Of a DNA stretch of 64,000 nucleotides, positions 42,616 to 52,357 are shown one piece after another. The stretch comes from Hymenobacter citatus. Its GTDB lineage: Bacteria; Bacteroidota; Bacteroidia; Cytophagales; Hymenobacteraceae. A program made the position numbers and the translations under genes. The stretch spans positions 1-64,000 of the forward strand of contig NZ_JACSCY010000001.1 in the NCBI RefSeq assembly GCF_014333615.1. Reading direction: 5' to 3'. Each line of letters opens with the position of its first letter. The stretch's first letter is position 1. A model generated the notes under the pieces. The model searched no databases. It was not told the origin of the DNA and saw only the letters and a list, made by a program, of their open reading frames with translations.

Positions 42616-43944
42616 CTACATCCCGTGTGCTTCGCGCAGAGACTCGCGGCAAGCGGTGAGGTACTGCTCCACTAGCTCATCGGTGATAGAGGTAGATACA
42701 AACAGCGCTTCAAACTGCGAGGGAGCTAGGTAGATACCCCGGTTGAGCATGGCGCGGAAATAACGCCCGAACGCTTCCAAATTGGCCTGCTTGGCGGTTT
42801 CGAGGTCCGTAACGGGCTGGTCGGTGAAGAACAGGCTGAACATGGAGCCTACCTGGTTCACGGTGTAGTTCAGGCCCAACTCGGCGGCAATCTGGCGGGT
42901 GCCATCGGCGAGGCGGGTAGTGGTACGCTCCAGTTGCTCGTATACCTCGGGGTGGCTTTGCAGGTAGCGCAGTTGCGCTAGGCCGGCGGCCGTGGCAATG
43001 GGGTTGCCGGAGAGCGTGCCCGCCTGATACACTTTGCCAGCAGGCGCTACCTGGTCCATAATGTCTTGGCGGCCACCGTAGGCACCCACAGGCATGCCGC
43101 CGCCGATGATTTTGCCCAAGGTCGTCATGTCCGGCACAATGCCGTAGCGCTGCTGCGCGCCGCCGGGCGCGAGGCGGAAACCGGTCATCACCTCATCAAA
43201 AATGAGCACGATGCCGTGCTGAGTGCACAAATCGCGCAGGCCTTGCAGGTAGCCGTCGGCGGGGGCTACCAGGCCCATGTTGCCGACCACCGGCTCTAGG
43301 ATGAGGGCCGCAATCTGCTCGGGGTTGGCTTCTATGGCCTGACGGGCAGCGTCGAGGTCGTTGTAGGGTACGGTGAGGGTATCCTGGGCCACGCCACTGG
43401 TGACGCCAGGCGAGTCGGGCGTGCCGAGGGTGAGGGCGCCCGAGCCAGCCGCAATCAGGAAGGAGTCGCCGTGACCGTGATAGCAGCCCTCAAACTTCAG
43501 AATCTTGGGGCGGCCAGTGTAGCCCCGCGCCACCCGAATGGCCGACATGGTGGCCTCGGTGCCGGAATTTACCAATCGCACTTTCTCGATGCTGGGCACC
43601 ATTTCTTTAATCAGCTCGGCCATTTCCACCTCGCGGCGGGTAGGCGCCCCAAACGACAGCGAGTGGGGTAGGGCCTGCTGCACGGCCGTGAGCACCACCT
43701 CCGGGGCGTGACCCAAAATCATAGGCCCCCAGGAGTTGATAAAGTCCATGTAGCGGTTGCCGTCCACGTCCGTCAGCCACGCGCCCTGCGCCGACTGCAT
43801 AAACACCGGATGGCCGCCCACCGCCCGAAACGCCCGCACCGGCGAGTTGACCCCGCCGGGAATGTGCTGCTTGGCCTGCTCAAAGAGGGCTGCGCTTTGG
43901 GTGTGCGTCAGGGTAGGGGCAATCGTTGAATCGGAAGAAAGCAT
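42616..43944 (-). CDS. hemL: Glutamate-1-semialdehyde 2,1-aminomutase
   Basis: A 442-residue PLP enzyme that forms 5-aminolevulinate in tetrapyrrole synthesis. Seen: IPGGVNSPVRAFRAVGG, NSGTEATMSAIRVARGYTGR, KFEGCYHGHGDSFL, IFDEVMTGFRLAPGGAQQ, and TTLGKIIGGGMPVGAYGG with PLP Lys278. All family hallmarks are present. The ATG at 43944 starts MLSSDSTIAPTL; a longer frame exists upstream but reads through a repeat-adjacent region. No other hem gene is in the window. Confidence 0.96.
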   Translation of the reverse strand: MLSSDSTIAPTLTHTQSAALFEQAKQHIPGGVNSPVRAFRAVGGHPVFMQSAQGAWLTDVDGNRYMDFINSWGPMILGHAPEVVLTAVQQALPHSLSFGAPTRREVEMAELIKEMVPSIEKVRLVNSGTEATMSAIRVARGYTGRPKILKFEGCYHGHGDSFLIAAGSGALTLGTPDSPGVTSGVAQDTLTVPYNDLDAARQAIEANPEQIAALILEPVVGNMGLVAPADGYLQGLRDLCTQHGIVLIFDEVMTGFRLAPGGAQQRYGIVPDMTTLGKIIGGGMPVGAYGGRQDIMDQVAPAGKVYQAGTLSGNPIATAAGLAQLRYLQSHPEVYEQLERTTTRLADGTRQIAAELGLNYTVNQVGSMFSLFFTDQPVTDLETAKQANLEAFGRYFRAMLNRGIYLAPSQFEALFVSTSITDELVEQYLTACRESLREAHGM

Positions 43945-44041
43945 AGGGTAGAAAAGAGCCGAAGCCCGTGTAGTGACAAAGAAGTAGAACAGCCAGAAGG
44001 CCGGAAAGATGCGGGTAGGAAGGGAATACTTATGAATATAT

Positions 44042-44146
44042 TCTGTCATCCTGAGCTTGCGAAGGACCTTCTCACGTTGTTACGAGTCGTTGTTACGAGC
44101 ATCCTTCTGCCGTGATAAGGTCCTTCGCTGCGCTCAGGATGACAGA
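44042..44146. repeat. REPIN-like inverted repeat, family 1 (TCCT/AGGA type)
   Basis: Left arm TCTGTCATCCTGAGCTTGCG... (44042-44070), right arm 44117-44146 carrying the GCGCAGCGA loop variant instead of GCTTGCGA. Arms differ only in the mini-hairpin loop, while the stem words TCCT/AGGA are intact. Confidence 0.85.
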
Positions 44147-44174
44147 TGATGGTAGAACGACGCGCTGAAAATTA

Positions 44175-45905
44175 CTACTCCCCCACGGGGTTCTGCACTT
44201 CCACGTTCATGCGTTCCAGCTTCGTGATGGGTACATATTGATTATCGTGGGCGCCGCCGGGGTAGCCAATGCCTTGGAACAACGCGCCCGAAACCGGACC
44301 GGAATCAGACAATTGCTGCTGAAAAGCCGGGCCGGCATCGTGCAGGCGCTGGGCAAAGTAGTAGAGCATCTCGAAGCCCATATTAGCAAAAACCGACGGC
44401 GGCAGATTGTACTGCTGCGCGTAGAGCTGCCGGAAGCGGCGCACACCCAGCGCACCGGGGTCGAGGTAGTGAGGGTAGAGCATATACACGTCGCGGGCGT
44501 CGAGCTGGCTGAGACTAATACTAGGATTGTCCAGCCAGGCCGCGTAGGTGATGATGGGCATCGTTACTTTCTGAGCCTGCAAGCGCTTGAAGGTGTACGG
44601 CCCGGCCCGCCGGCCCGTGGAGGCCACCACCAAGTGCCCCACCGACTTCAGATCGAAACCTACGAACCCCTGCGCAAACACCGAATCGGTGCTGGTACCC
44701 ACGGCGCGGCGCATGAGCTTCACTTTGCCACCCTGGGCCTCGTATGCCGCTTTGTAGGCTTGGGCAAAGGCCGCGTCGTCGCTGGTGTTGTCGTAGAGAA
44801 TAGCGGCGGTGCGGTTGGTGAAGGTGTTGAGAGCAAAGCGAGCTGCCTGCTGGCCCTGGGTAGCGGAGCTGGGCTCATAGAGGTAGTGCCAGGCGTTGTT
44901 CTGCACCAGCTCCCCGTCCTGCGACAACGGATTGACTGTAATAATCTGCTTCTGCTGCGCGTAACGGGCCAGAATCTTGCTGCCTGATTTATACACTGGC
45001 CCGATAATCAAATCCATAGAAGCAAGCTCAGGTAAGGCCAGCACCCGCTTGAGCTGCAAAGTGTCGGCGCCGGTATCGTAGGCAAATACCTGCACCGGGC
45101 GGCCCTCGCGCTGCAAGGAGTCCTGCGCCAGGCGCATACCAGCGTACAAGTCCGTCACAAACTGCGTGCGGCGGGCTTGGGCGGCGTCGGTAAATTCAAA
45201 TGGCAGCAGCACCGCAATGTTGTAGCTGTTTTTCTTGGCAGCGCCTACCTGGCGGGGCGAATAGCGGGTAGGGTCCAGCTTGAACTGCTCCACCAGCCGC
45301 GTGAGGGTCACCTTGTCGGCGGGCGTGTACCAGCCGCCTAGCAGCTTATCGGCGTAGACGCGGCCCAGAGTAGCGTTTTGCGGATAGCGTTGCAACAGCG
45401 TCTGAAACAGGGCGCGGTCGTTGAGGCGCGACAAGTAGTTGACTTCCATGGCCTCGCGCTCGGCTGTTAGCTTGCCGGCGGGTAGCTGCTGCAAGGTGCG
45501 CAGGGCGTTGTCGGGCTCGCCCTGCTCAAACGAAACCTGCCCTTGCAGGTACAGGGCATCAGGCACCAGCGCGGAGGTAGGGTACTCCGTGCGCAGCAGA
45601 TTGAGCATCTGCTCGGCCTCCGGCCACTTTTTGAGGCGGGTGGCGGCCACGGCGTAGAGGTAGGCAGCTTCGGGGGCGCGCTCAAAGCGGGCAGCAGGCG
45701 GCGTGAGCGGTTCCAGCTCCTTCATCGCTAGCAAGTAGCTGCCTTGGTCCAAAAGGAGCTTGCCGTTCTGGTAGCGGGTGTTCTGCTCGGGGGTTGCAGG
45801 GGTAGGCATTTGCAAGGGCGCTTCCCAGGCCGCGTGGGCTACGTTGGGAAGTGCCAAGGCGCTACCCAGCACGCAAAGCAGTCGAATAAAAGAAAAAGGC
45901 CGCAT
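44175..45905 (-). CDS. TPR plus type-1 periplasmic-binding-fold protein (LpoA-like)
   Basis: A 576-residue exported protein. Signal peptide (FIRLLCVLGSALALPNVAHA), then tetratricopeptide-like helices (about 40-200, e.g. GKLLLDQGSYLLAMKELEPL, AYLYAVAATRLKKWPEAEQM), then a Venus-flytrap domain (about 228-560) starting YNIAVLLPFEF and containing MDLIIGPVYKSGSKILARYA and FANMGFEMLYYFAQRLHD. This combination is that of LpoA-like or ABC-transporter receptor proteins; in Bacteroidota such proteins may steer cell-wall synthases. Function inferred from architecture. Confidence 0.78.
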   Translation of the reverse strand: MRPFSFIRLLCVLGSALALPNVAHAAWEAPLQMPTPATPEQNTRYQNGKLLLDQGSYLLAMKELEPLTPPAARFERAPEAAYLYAVAATRLKKWPEAEQMLNLLRTEYPTSALVPDALYLQGQVSFEQGEPDNALRTLQQLPAGKLTAEREAMEVNYLSRLNDRALFQTLLQRYPQNATLGRVYADKLLGGWYTPADKVTLTRLVEQFKLDPTRYSPRQVGAAKKNSYNIAVLLPFEFTDAAQARRTQFVTDLYAGMRLAQDSLQREGRPVQVFAYDTGADTLQLKRVLALPELASMDLIIGPVYKSGSKILARYAQQKQIITVNPLSQDGELVQNNAWHYLYEPSSATQGQQAARFALNTFTNRTAAILYDNTSDDAAFAQAYKAAYEAQGGKVKLMRRAVGTSTDSVFAQGFVGFDLKSVGHLVVASTGRRAGPYTFKRLQAQKVTMPIITYAAWLDNPSISLSQLDARDVYMLYPHYLDPGALGVRRFRQLYAQQYNLPPSVFANMGFEMLYYFAQRLHDAGPAFQQQLSDSGPVSGALFQGIGYPGGAHDNQYVPITKLERMNVEVQNPVGE

Positions 45906-45969
45906 AGCGAAATGGCAGAAATCGGGAAAAAGAGAGAAGGCTTGCCGCAGTGTACGGCGGAAGCGGCCG

Positions 45970-45977
45970 CAAAGGTA
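45970..45977 (-). promoter_or_regulatory. Candidate -7 box of the LpoA-like gene
   Basis: Minus-strand TACCTTTG, 65 bp upstream of the ATG at 45905. Lies inside the 5' region of the divergent DUF1361 transcript. Confidence 0.4.
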
Positions 45978-46093
45978 TTACAGAAGTCGAGCCGGTGCTA
46001 CGCCGGGTTTTTGGGCGGGGCGTTGTATCTTCGGAGAAACAAGCCGGCAGGTTGCCGGCCGCGGCGCCATCGGCTCGGCGCCGCCTCTCGCGT

Positions 46094-46789
46094 ATGGCCA
46101 CAACTATTCTACATGCACCGGCGCCGTTTCTGCGTAGGCGTCTCGGGCTCATCTTACTGCTAGGCATCTCATTGGCCCTCAGCTTTCTGCTGATTGCCTG
46201 CCGCGTGGTGTATACCCGGGAGCTGACGTTCGTGTTTTTGCTCTGGAACCTGTTTCTGGCCTTCATTCCGTTTGGCCTGAGCACCTTGCTGGGCCTCACC
46301 GACCGCCCCCTGCGGGCGCGGGTGCTGCTGCCGGTAGGGGCGGTGTGGCTGCTATTCTTTCCCAACGCACCCTACATCCTCACCGACTTGTTTCACCTCA
46401 CGCCCCGTGCCGGCGTGCCCTACTGGTACGACCTAGCTCTACTGCTTTCCTGTGCCTGGAACGGCCTGATGCTGGCCTACGCCTCCCTGCTGGATATGCA
46501 AATGCTGGTGCAGCGCCGCCTGGGCGCGGCCGTGGGCTGGGGCTTTGCTACCGTAGCGCTGCTACTCAGTAGCTTCGGCGTGTATCTGGGCCGCTACCTG
46601 CGCTTCAACAGCTGGGATATTATCACCAATCCACTTATGCTATTCTACGATATCATGAGCCGCATCCTGCATCCCTTCGCTCACTTGGGCACCTGGGGCG
46701 TCACGCTGCTCTACGGGGTGTTTCTGCTGGTGGGCTACCTCACGGTGCGGCAGTTGGGGCAGCTTCGCAGCGGCGAGGAGGTAGGGTAG
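46094..46789 (+). CDS. DUF1361 integral membrane protein
   Basis: A 231-residue protein with about seven transmembrane helices. Family markers: WNLFLAFIPFGLSTLLG, FFPNAPYILTDLFHLTPR, WYDLALLLSCAWNGLMLAYA, FGVYLGRYLRFNSWDIITNP. These match DUF1361, membrane proteins of unknown function. ATG at 46094 is chosen; the open frame runs further upstream but with a non-conserved, Arg-rich leader. Confidence 0.85.
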   Translation: MATTILHAPAPFLRRRLGLILLLGISLALSFLLIACRVVYTRELTFVFLLWNLFLAFIPFGLSTLLGLTDRPLRARVLLPVGAVWLLFFPNAPYILTDLFHLTPRAGVPYWYDLALLLSCAWNGLMLAYASLLDMQMLVQRRLGAAVGWGFATVALLLSSFGVYLGRYLRFNSWDIITNPLMLFYDIMSRILHPFAHLGTWGVTLLYGVFLLVGYLTVRQLGQLRSGEEVG

Positions 46790-46906
46790 GAACGAGGTAG
46801 GGGCGGCTTGCAGCTGTCCGTTTTCGGTAGCAAGTACTGTTGCTCAACGTTGTCTGATTACTACCACGTTGAATTGACCGTAATGGTGGGCGCGTGCAAC
46901 GCGCCC

Positions 46907-49900
46907 CTACTGCAACAGCCGCATGGTAGTATCCAGGGGCTGCTGGCGCAGAAGGGTGCGATATTCCTGCTCAATCATAGTCTGTTGTGCTCGTTGCTCC
47001 TTCTTTTTGAACAGGCGCACTTTGAACGGACCGGGTTGCTCGCGCCGCAGGTTCACATACAGCAACTGCCGTACCGCCCGCACCCGCTTGCCGGCCTGAA
47101 TGCGCGCCACACGCTTCTGGTTGTTGCCGAAAAGCGCCTGAAACGGGTTCAACCCCACGTACAGGTTGGCCGGACCATTCAGCGAGTATGTGCCGCTCAC
47201 CGACATACTGGTAAGGTTGCTATGCAAGGGCAAATGAGGAATCAGAATGCGGCCCCGGTCTAGGAAAAACTCGGCCTTCACGGGCTCGAAGTACAAGTGC
47301 CCGGCCCGCTCCTTACTGATGAGCTTGAGCGCATCCTGCAGCACCACCACGTTCAGCAGCTCCAGGTTTTGAATGTCGGTTTTGAGGTAGCCCAGGGTTT
47401 GGCTGAGGTGGGGTAGGAACTCGGCGTCGAGGTCGGTGCGCAGGTCGGCTTCGCATTGCATGGTGCCGCGCACGTTGGCGCTGCTCAGGGCATTCAGATT
47501 CAGTACTTCGGCTACCTCGGCCAGGGCAGGCAGCTGCACGTCGCGCAAGCGGGTTTGCACGTGCAGGGGGTGGTGGCCCGCTTCGGCATTGGTGCGCAGG
47601 CGGCCGCGTAGGGCCACATCACCCCCAAATGCCTGGAGCGTACACTCCTCCACCCGCGCCGAGCCGGCCTCCAGGGTAGAGCGCAGCCGGAACTGGGTGC
47701 CCTGCAACACGGCGTAGCGCACCCGGTCGGCGCGCACGCGCACCTGGGCCGTGATGGTGCCATCAAACAGGGGCGATACGCCCCAAGTGGGCTCGGCGCG
47801 CCGGGCCGCCCGTGCGGCCGGGGTGCGCGGGGCAAATAAATCGTCGGGTGGGTTGAGGCCCGACAGCAGCCGTAGCAACCGCTGAATATTGAGCGTACCG
47901 TAGGTGAAATCCACATCGGCGTGGGCCGAGGTGAGGCGTAACCCTTCGATATCGGCGTGGGCCTGCGCCCGGCCCTTGCCCCCGTCACTGGTTTGGAACG
48001 TGAGGTAGGGCACACGCAGGCTGGGTCCCTGCTTATCGAAGCGCAGCCGCAGATTGCGCAGACTCTCGCCCGTGAGCAAGTCAACCCGAGCTATTTCACA
48101 CGTGAGCTGCCCACTCGATTCCAACAGCAGTTCGCGCAAGGAGGGGTCGGGGTCGGCACCGGCGGCCCGGCGGGCAGCGCGTTGCTGGCCAGGGGGGCGG
48201 CTCAGGCGTGTAAGCAACTTGCGGTAGTTGATAGTGCCGAAACGTAACGCCAGCTGCGCATCTACGGGCCTGATTTTGCCGGTAGTGTCGGTGGGCCAGC
48301 TTGCCTGCCCGCTGACTCGTCCACCCCACACCCGGCCCGCCAGGTTGGTGAGCCGAACACGCCGGCCATCGTGGCGTACTTGTACGGCCAGGTCGTGCAG
48401 GGTATCAGAGGGCAAAGTCAGCTGCTGGCAGCGCAGTTGCACATCCAGGTGTAGGCCCGTTGGGAAAAGATTTGCGTAGCGCGTCATGGCCTTGGCCGCG
48501 TTGCCCTGGCCCGCCGCCTTTATGCGCTTTTGTGTCGGCCGGGCCAGCAGGTAGCGCAGGCGCGGTACGTGCAGCTCATCCACCACAAACTGGCCTGATA
48601 CGGTAGTAGTCGGGTATTGATCGGTGAGATAATCCAGCAAATGCACCGTGCGGGCATTGGCCCGGAAGCGCATCCCCGCCAGCTGCCCCGATACGTTGCG
48701 CAGCATCCAGAGGCTGTCTTGCAGGCCCAGCTGCACGTTTAGGTTGGTGATGTGGGCGTGACGGGTAGGCACAACGAAATGGGCATTGTGCAGGCCCACG
48801 GTGCCGTGCATACGCATAGCGGGTAGGGCGCGGGCAGGATTGGGGCCCGTAGGTAGTGGCCCACGCAACCGCAGATCCAGGGTAGCAGTGCCTTGCTGGG
48901 CTTGCCACAGGCCCGGAGCCACAATGGTGGCTAGGCTGCGCAACTCGGTTTGGCCCCGCACCCGGCCTATCAGGTAAGGACGCACAAAATTGCGGAGCGT
49001 CAGCGCGGCATCCAACTCTCCGGCTGAGGAGTAGATGCGGCAACGGGGTAGAGAGAGGGTAGTGGTAGCCGGGGCATGGTCTGGGCCATTGTCGAGGCGC
49101 CCCAGCAGGTCCCAGCGCCGAATGGCTCTACCCGAGTCGGGCCATACCACGCGGGCGTTGCGCAACCGGAAGGTGAGCACGTTGTGGGGGCGGGTAGTGG
49201 GGCCGCTCAGGCCCTGAATGGTATAGCGGATATGCGCTTTACTGTGGCTGCGCGCATCGGCCAGGTAGGCATGCAGGTTGGGGGGTAGGGCAGTGCGCAA
49301 CACATCCAGCAGCGGCTGCTGGCCCACCATGCGTAGGTTGAGGCGCGAGCCGGTTTCGCGGTCGGTGGCGGCGGTGTGGGTGCCGCCCACGCGCACGGTG
49401 TCGCCGTTGAGGGTAGCGTACGTCTGCCAGAGCTTGCCCTGGCGCTGCCGAAAATCATACCGGTAACGGAGTTGCGCCCGCACCGGCTCGCCTGCAAATA
49501 GCGTGTTGCCCCGCGTGCGCAGGTAGAGCAGTTGCCCGGCCAGCGTTCCGCGCAAACGGGCCTGCTCATCGTACACCACCGCCGAAAGACGCGCTTGGTC
49601 CACCACGGCCGCAAAGGTGCTGTGCTTGTAGTCGTTGCGGGTGGAGAGGTGCAGATGCCGAAGCACCAGCGAGTCTAGTTTGAAACTGAGGGGCGGACCG
49701 GAGCCGGCCTCGTGGCGCCGTTTGCCGCGCAGGCCCCACTGTCGGCCCAGCGAATCAACCTGCTGATGAAAAAACACGTCGGTGAGTTGCAATCGGGTTA
49801 TGCGGACCTTGCCGCGCAGGATCTGACTTAGTTCCAGGCGAGCATCGGCGCGGCCTACTCGCAGCACGGGCACTAGTTGCTGGTGGGCTGTATCGGTCAG

Positions 49901-50131
49901 CCCGAAGTTGCGCACCGAGATAGTGAAGTGCGGAAAATCGCGCAGGGGGGAGAAGTCCACGTCGAACCGCGACACCACCAAATCCGTGTTTTCGCCTACC
50001 CGCTGGCGCAACAGCTTCTTGGCTTGCTCCCGCCCGTACGTAGACCCCAGCAGCCACACGCCCCCCAGCAGCAACAGCAAGAGCAGCACGAAGCCAGCAG
50101 CGAGCAGCCGCCAGAGGGTGGAGAATTTCAT
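46907..50131 (-). CDS. Large AsmA-like envelope protein
   Basis: A 1074-residue protein: N-terminal transmembrane helix (about 8-30, LLAAGFVLLLLLLLGGVWLL), then VVSRFDVDFSPLRDFPHFTI and ITRLQLTDVFF as in the AsmA N-terminal domain, a very long periplasmic beta-rich stretch, and a C-terminal AsmA_2-like end (LIPHLPLHSNLTSMSVSGTY, NLYVGLNPFQALFG). Such proteins probably form a groove-like bridge for lipid movement between membranes. Roughly the size seen in Bacteroidota AsmA-type proteins. Followed in the opposite direction by the DUF1361 gene. Confidence 0.82.
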   Translation of the reverse strand: MKFSTLWRLLAAGFVLLLLLLLGGVWLLGSTYGREQAKKLLRQRVGENTDLVVSRFDVDFSPLRDFPHFTISVRNFGLTDTAHQQLVPVLRVGRADARLELSQILRGKVRITRLQLTDVFFHQQVDSLGRQWGLRGKRRHEAGSGPPLSFKLDSLVLRHLHLSTRNDYKHSTFAAVVDQARLSAVVYDEQARLRGTLAGQLLYLRTRGNTLFAGEPVRAQLRYRYDFRQRQGKLWQTYATLNGDTVRVGGTHTAATDRETGSRLNLRMVGQQPLLDVLRTALPPNLHAYLADARSHSKAHIRYTIQGLSGPTTRPHNVLTFRLRNARVVWPDSGRAIRRWDLLGRLDNGPDHAPATTTLSLPRCRIYSSAGELDAALTLRNFVRPYLIGRVRGQTELRSLATIVAPGLWQAQQGTATLDLRLRGPLPTGPNPARALPAMRMHGTVGLHNAHFVVPTRHAHITNLNVQLGLQDSLWMLRNVSGQLAGMRFRANARTVHLLDYLTDQYPTTTVSGQFVVDELHVPRLRYLLARPTQKRIKAAGQGNAAKAMTRYANLFPTGLHLDVQLRCQQLTLPSDTLHDLAVQVRHDGRRVRLTNLAGRVWGGRVSGQASWPTDTTGKIRPVDAQLALRFGTINYRKLLTRLSRPPGQQRAARRAAGADPDPSLRELLLESSGQLTCEIARVDLLTGESLRNLRLRFDKQGPSLRVPYLTFQTSDGGKGRAQAHADIEGLRLTSAHADVDFTYGTLNIQRLLRLLSGLNPPDDLFAPRTPAARAARRAEPTWGVSPLFDGTITAQVRVRADRVRYAVLQGTQFRLRSTLEAGSARVEECTLQAFGGDVALRGRLRTNAEAGHHPLHVQTRLRDVQLPALAEVAEVLNLNALSSANVRGTMQCEADLRTDLDAEFLPHLSQTLGYLKTDIQNLELLNVVVLQDALKLISKERAGHLYFEPVKAEFFLDRGRILIPHLPLHSNLTSMSVSGTYSLNGPANLYVGLNPFQALFGNNQKRVARIQAGKRVRAVRQLLYVNLRREQPGPFKVRLFKKKEQRAQQTMIEQEYRTLLRQQPLDTTMRLLQ

Positions 50132-50286
50132 AAAAAGGAGCGGGCAGAAAGCGGCCTAAAAGAAGGTCAGCATTGTGCAACTGTACGCAAAAAAAGCAGG
50201 AATGGACGCTTAGCAAATATTGAGTTTGGAAAGGAATTCTTTTTATTTAGAAAAAATCTAAATAAATTTGATTGCTACGTTAGCCT

Positions 50287-50625
50287 ATGTCTTTCGACTT
50301 TTTTACTCCGCGTATGGCGCAGTTTTTTCATCACAATTCGTTTGGCTACTGCCTGCGGTGCCCGCGCACCCGGCACATGCATTTGTGCTTTGGCAATCTG
50401 GCGCTGGTAGCCACCACAGCAGAGTTTCAGGAGTTCCGGCGCTTTATTGAAGAGGAGCATGCGCGTAACCATTCCGCCTACCGCGACCCAGAAGCCCGCT
50501 GCATTGCCCTGCGTACCCCCACCGACCGTATGGCCCTGGTGCTCAGCTGGCAGGAGCTGGAGCAGCTGCACGAAATCCTGGAAAATACGGCCTTACTACT
50601 GGAGGTAGAAGCCTTGCTAGGGTAG
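50287..50625 (+). CDS. DUF6686-like small protein with Cys/His cluster
   Basis: A 112-residue cytoplasmic protein. The N-terminal half has FGYCLRCPRTRHMHLCFGN, a CxxC-x4-HxHxC arrangement that could bind a metal ion; the rest is helical (EFRRFIEEEHARNHSAYRDP, LSWQELEQLHEILENTALLL). It resembles the Bacteroidota family DUF6686, of unknown role. Divergent from the AsmA-like gene over an AT-richer 155-bp gap. Confidence 0.7.
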   Translation: MSFDFFTPRMAQFFHHNSFGYCLRCPRTRHMHLCFGNLALVATTAEFQEFRRFIEEEHARNHSAYRDPEARCIALRTPTDRMALVLSWQELEQLHEILENTALLLEVEALLG

Positions 50626-50695
50626 GGGCAGCACGGAGAGTGTCGGCAAAAGGCTGTATACTAGAGGGCTCTTTTCTCTAACCGCACCCTAATCT

Positions 50696-52357
50696 ATGCG
50701 ACTTTCTCTCTTGCTGCTGCTTGCGGCGCTGTTCTCTGTGCAGCTAAGCTGTGCCCAGTCGGCCCGCTACGCCATCATCCCCAAACCCACGCACCTGCGC
50801 GAGCAGTCCGGCACCTTTGCGCTGCCTGCCAATCTCACCATCACCGTGTCGGAAACCGATGAGCAGATGCATCAGGTGGCCGATCTGCTGGCCGCACAGC
50901 TCGGTACGGCTACCGGCCGTCGGCCCAGCATTGCCACCGCCAAGCGACCCGCCAAGCAGGGTATCTTCTTCGCTCTCAACAAGAAAAGCAAGCTGGGCGC
51001 CGAGGGCTACGAGCTGCGCGTGACGCCCAAACAAGTCACCATCACGGCCGCTGAGCCGCAGGGGCTGTTCTACGGCATGCAGTCGTTGTTGCAGCTGATG
51101 CCGGTGGAGGTGTTCAGCCCTACCCCGGTGGCGGGCGTAACCTGGGCCGTGCCCTGCTGCACTATCGAAGACCAGCCGCGCTTTGCCTACCGCGGCATGC
51201 ACCTCGATGTGAGCCGCCACTTCTTTTCGGTGGATTTCGTGAAGAAGTATATCGACTTGATAGCCCTGCACAAGCAAAATACCTTTCACTGGCACCTCAC
51301 CGACGACCAGGGCTGGCGCATCGAAATCAAGAAATACCCGCTGCTGACGCAAATCGGCTCCAAGCGCGACCATACGATGATTGGCCGCTACGCCGACAAC
51401 AAGTTCGACGATAAGCCCTACGGCGGCTTCTACACCCAGGACCAAATCCGCGACGTGGTGGCCTACGCTCAGAAGCGCTTCGTGACGGTAGTACCCGAAA
51501 TCGAGATGCCCGGCCACACCGTGTCGGTGCTGGCGGCCTACCCGGCCCTGGGCAGCAACCCCGATAAGATTATACTCGTGACCGGCAAATGGGGCGTGTT
51601 TGAGGACGTGCTGTTCCCGCGTGAGCAAACGTTTCAGTTTGAGGAAGATGTGCTGACCGAGGTGATGGACCTGTTCCCGAGCAAGTACATTCACATCGGC
51701 GGCGACGAGTGCCCCAAGGTGCAGTGGAAGGAAAGCCGCTTCTGCCAGGACCTGATGCGCAAGGAAGGCCTCAAGGACGAGCACGAGTTGCAGAGCTACT
51801 TCATCCGTCGCATCGATAAGTTCATCACCAGCAAAGGCCGTCGCATGATTGGCTGGGACGAAATCCTGGAAGGCGGCCTCTCGCCCAACGCCACCGTGAT
51901 GAGCTGGCGCGGCACCGAGGGCGGCCTCGCCGCCGCCCGCCAAAACCACGACGCCATTATGACGCCCGGTGAGTTCTGCTACCTCGACCATTACCAGGCT
52001 GACCCCAAAACCCAGCCCATCGCTATCGGCGGCTTTCTCACCACCGAAAAGTCGTATTCCTACGAGCCTACCCCTGATAGCCTCACGGCAGCCCAGGCCA
52101 AGCACATCATCGGCGTGCAGGGCAACGTCTGGACCGAGTATATGCTCACGCCCGAGTACGTGGAGTACATGGTATTCCCCCGCGCTACTGCCCTGGCTGA
52201 GGTAGGCTGGACGCCTAAAAAGGACAAGGACTACGCCGACTTCAACCGCCGCCTCGACGTGCACAAAAAGCGCCTGGACTTGCTGAATGTGAATTACTTC
52301 GGCGCGCCAATCAATGATAAGTTTACTTATCAATGGCCGGTAGAAGCCAAGAAGTAA
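50696..52357 (+). CDS. Secreted beta-N-acetylhexosaminidase (GH20)
   Basis: A 553-residue enzyme. Signal peptide (LLLLAALFSVQLSCAQ; the Cys at about 19 is possibly lipidated), GH20b N-terminal domain (about 25-155, ending near TIEDQPRF), then the TIM barrel: AYRGMHLDVSRHFFSVDFVK, FHWHLTDDQGWRIEIKKYP, PEIEMPGHTVSVLAAYP, catalytic Asp337-Glu338 in YIHIGGDECPK, and RMIGWDEILEGG. It removes terminal N-acetylhexosamines from chitin fragments, glycans or peptidoglycan pieces. No partner enzymes adjoin it. Followed by two strong inverted repeats. Confidence 0.94.
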   Translation: MRLSLLLLLAALFSVQLSCAQSARYAIIPKPTHLREQSGTFALPANLTITVSETDEQMHQVADLLAAQLGTATGRRPSIATAKRPAKQGIFFALNKKSKLGAEGYELRVTPKQVTITAAEPQGLFYGMQSLLQLMPVEVFSPTPVAGVTWAVPCCTIEDQPRFAYRGMHLDVSRHFFSVDFVKKYIDLIALHKQNTFHWHLTDDQGWRIEIKKYPLLTQIGSKRDHTMIGRYADNKFDDKPYGGFYTQDQIRDVVAYAQKRFVTVVPEIEMPGHTVSVLAAYPALGSNPDKIILVTGKWGVFEDVLFPREQTFQFEEDVLTEVMDLFPSKYIHIGGDECPKVQWKESRFCQDLMRKEGLKDEHELQSYFIRRIDKFITSKGRRMIGWDEILEGGLSPNATVMSWRGTEGGLAAARQNHDAIMTPGEFCYLDHYQADPKTQPIAIGGFLTTEKSYSYEPTPDSLTAAQAKHIIGVQGNVWTEYMLTPEYVEYMVFPRATALAEVGWTPKKDKDYADFNRRLDVHKKRLDLLNVNYFGAPINDKFTYQWPVEAKK

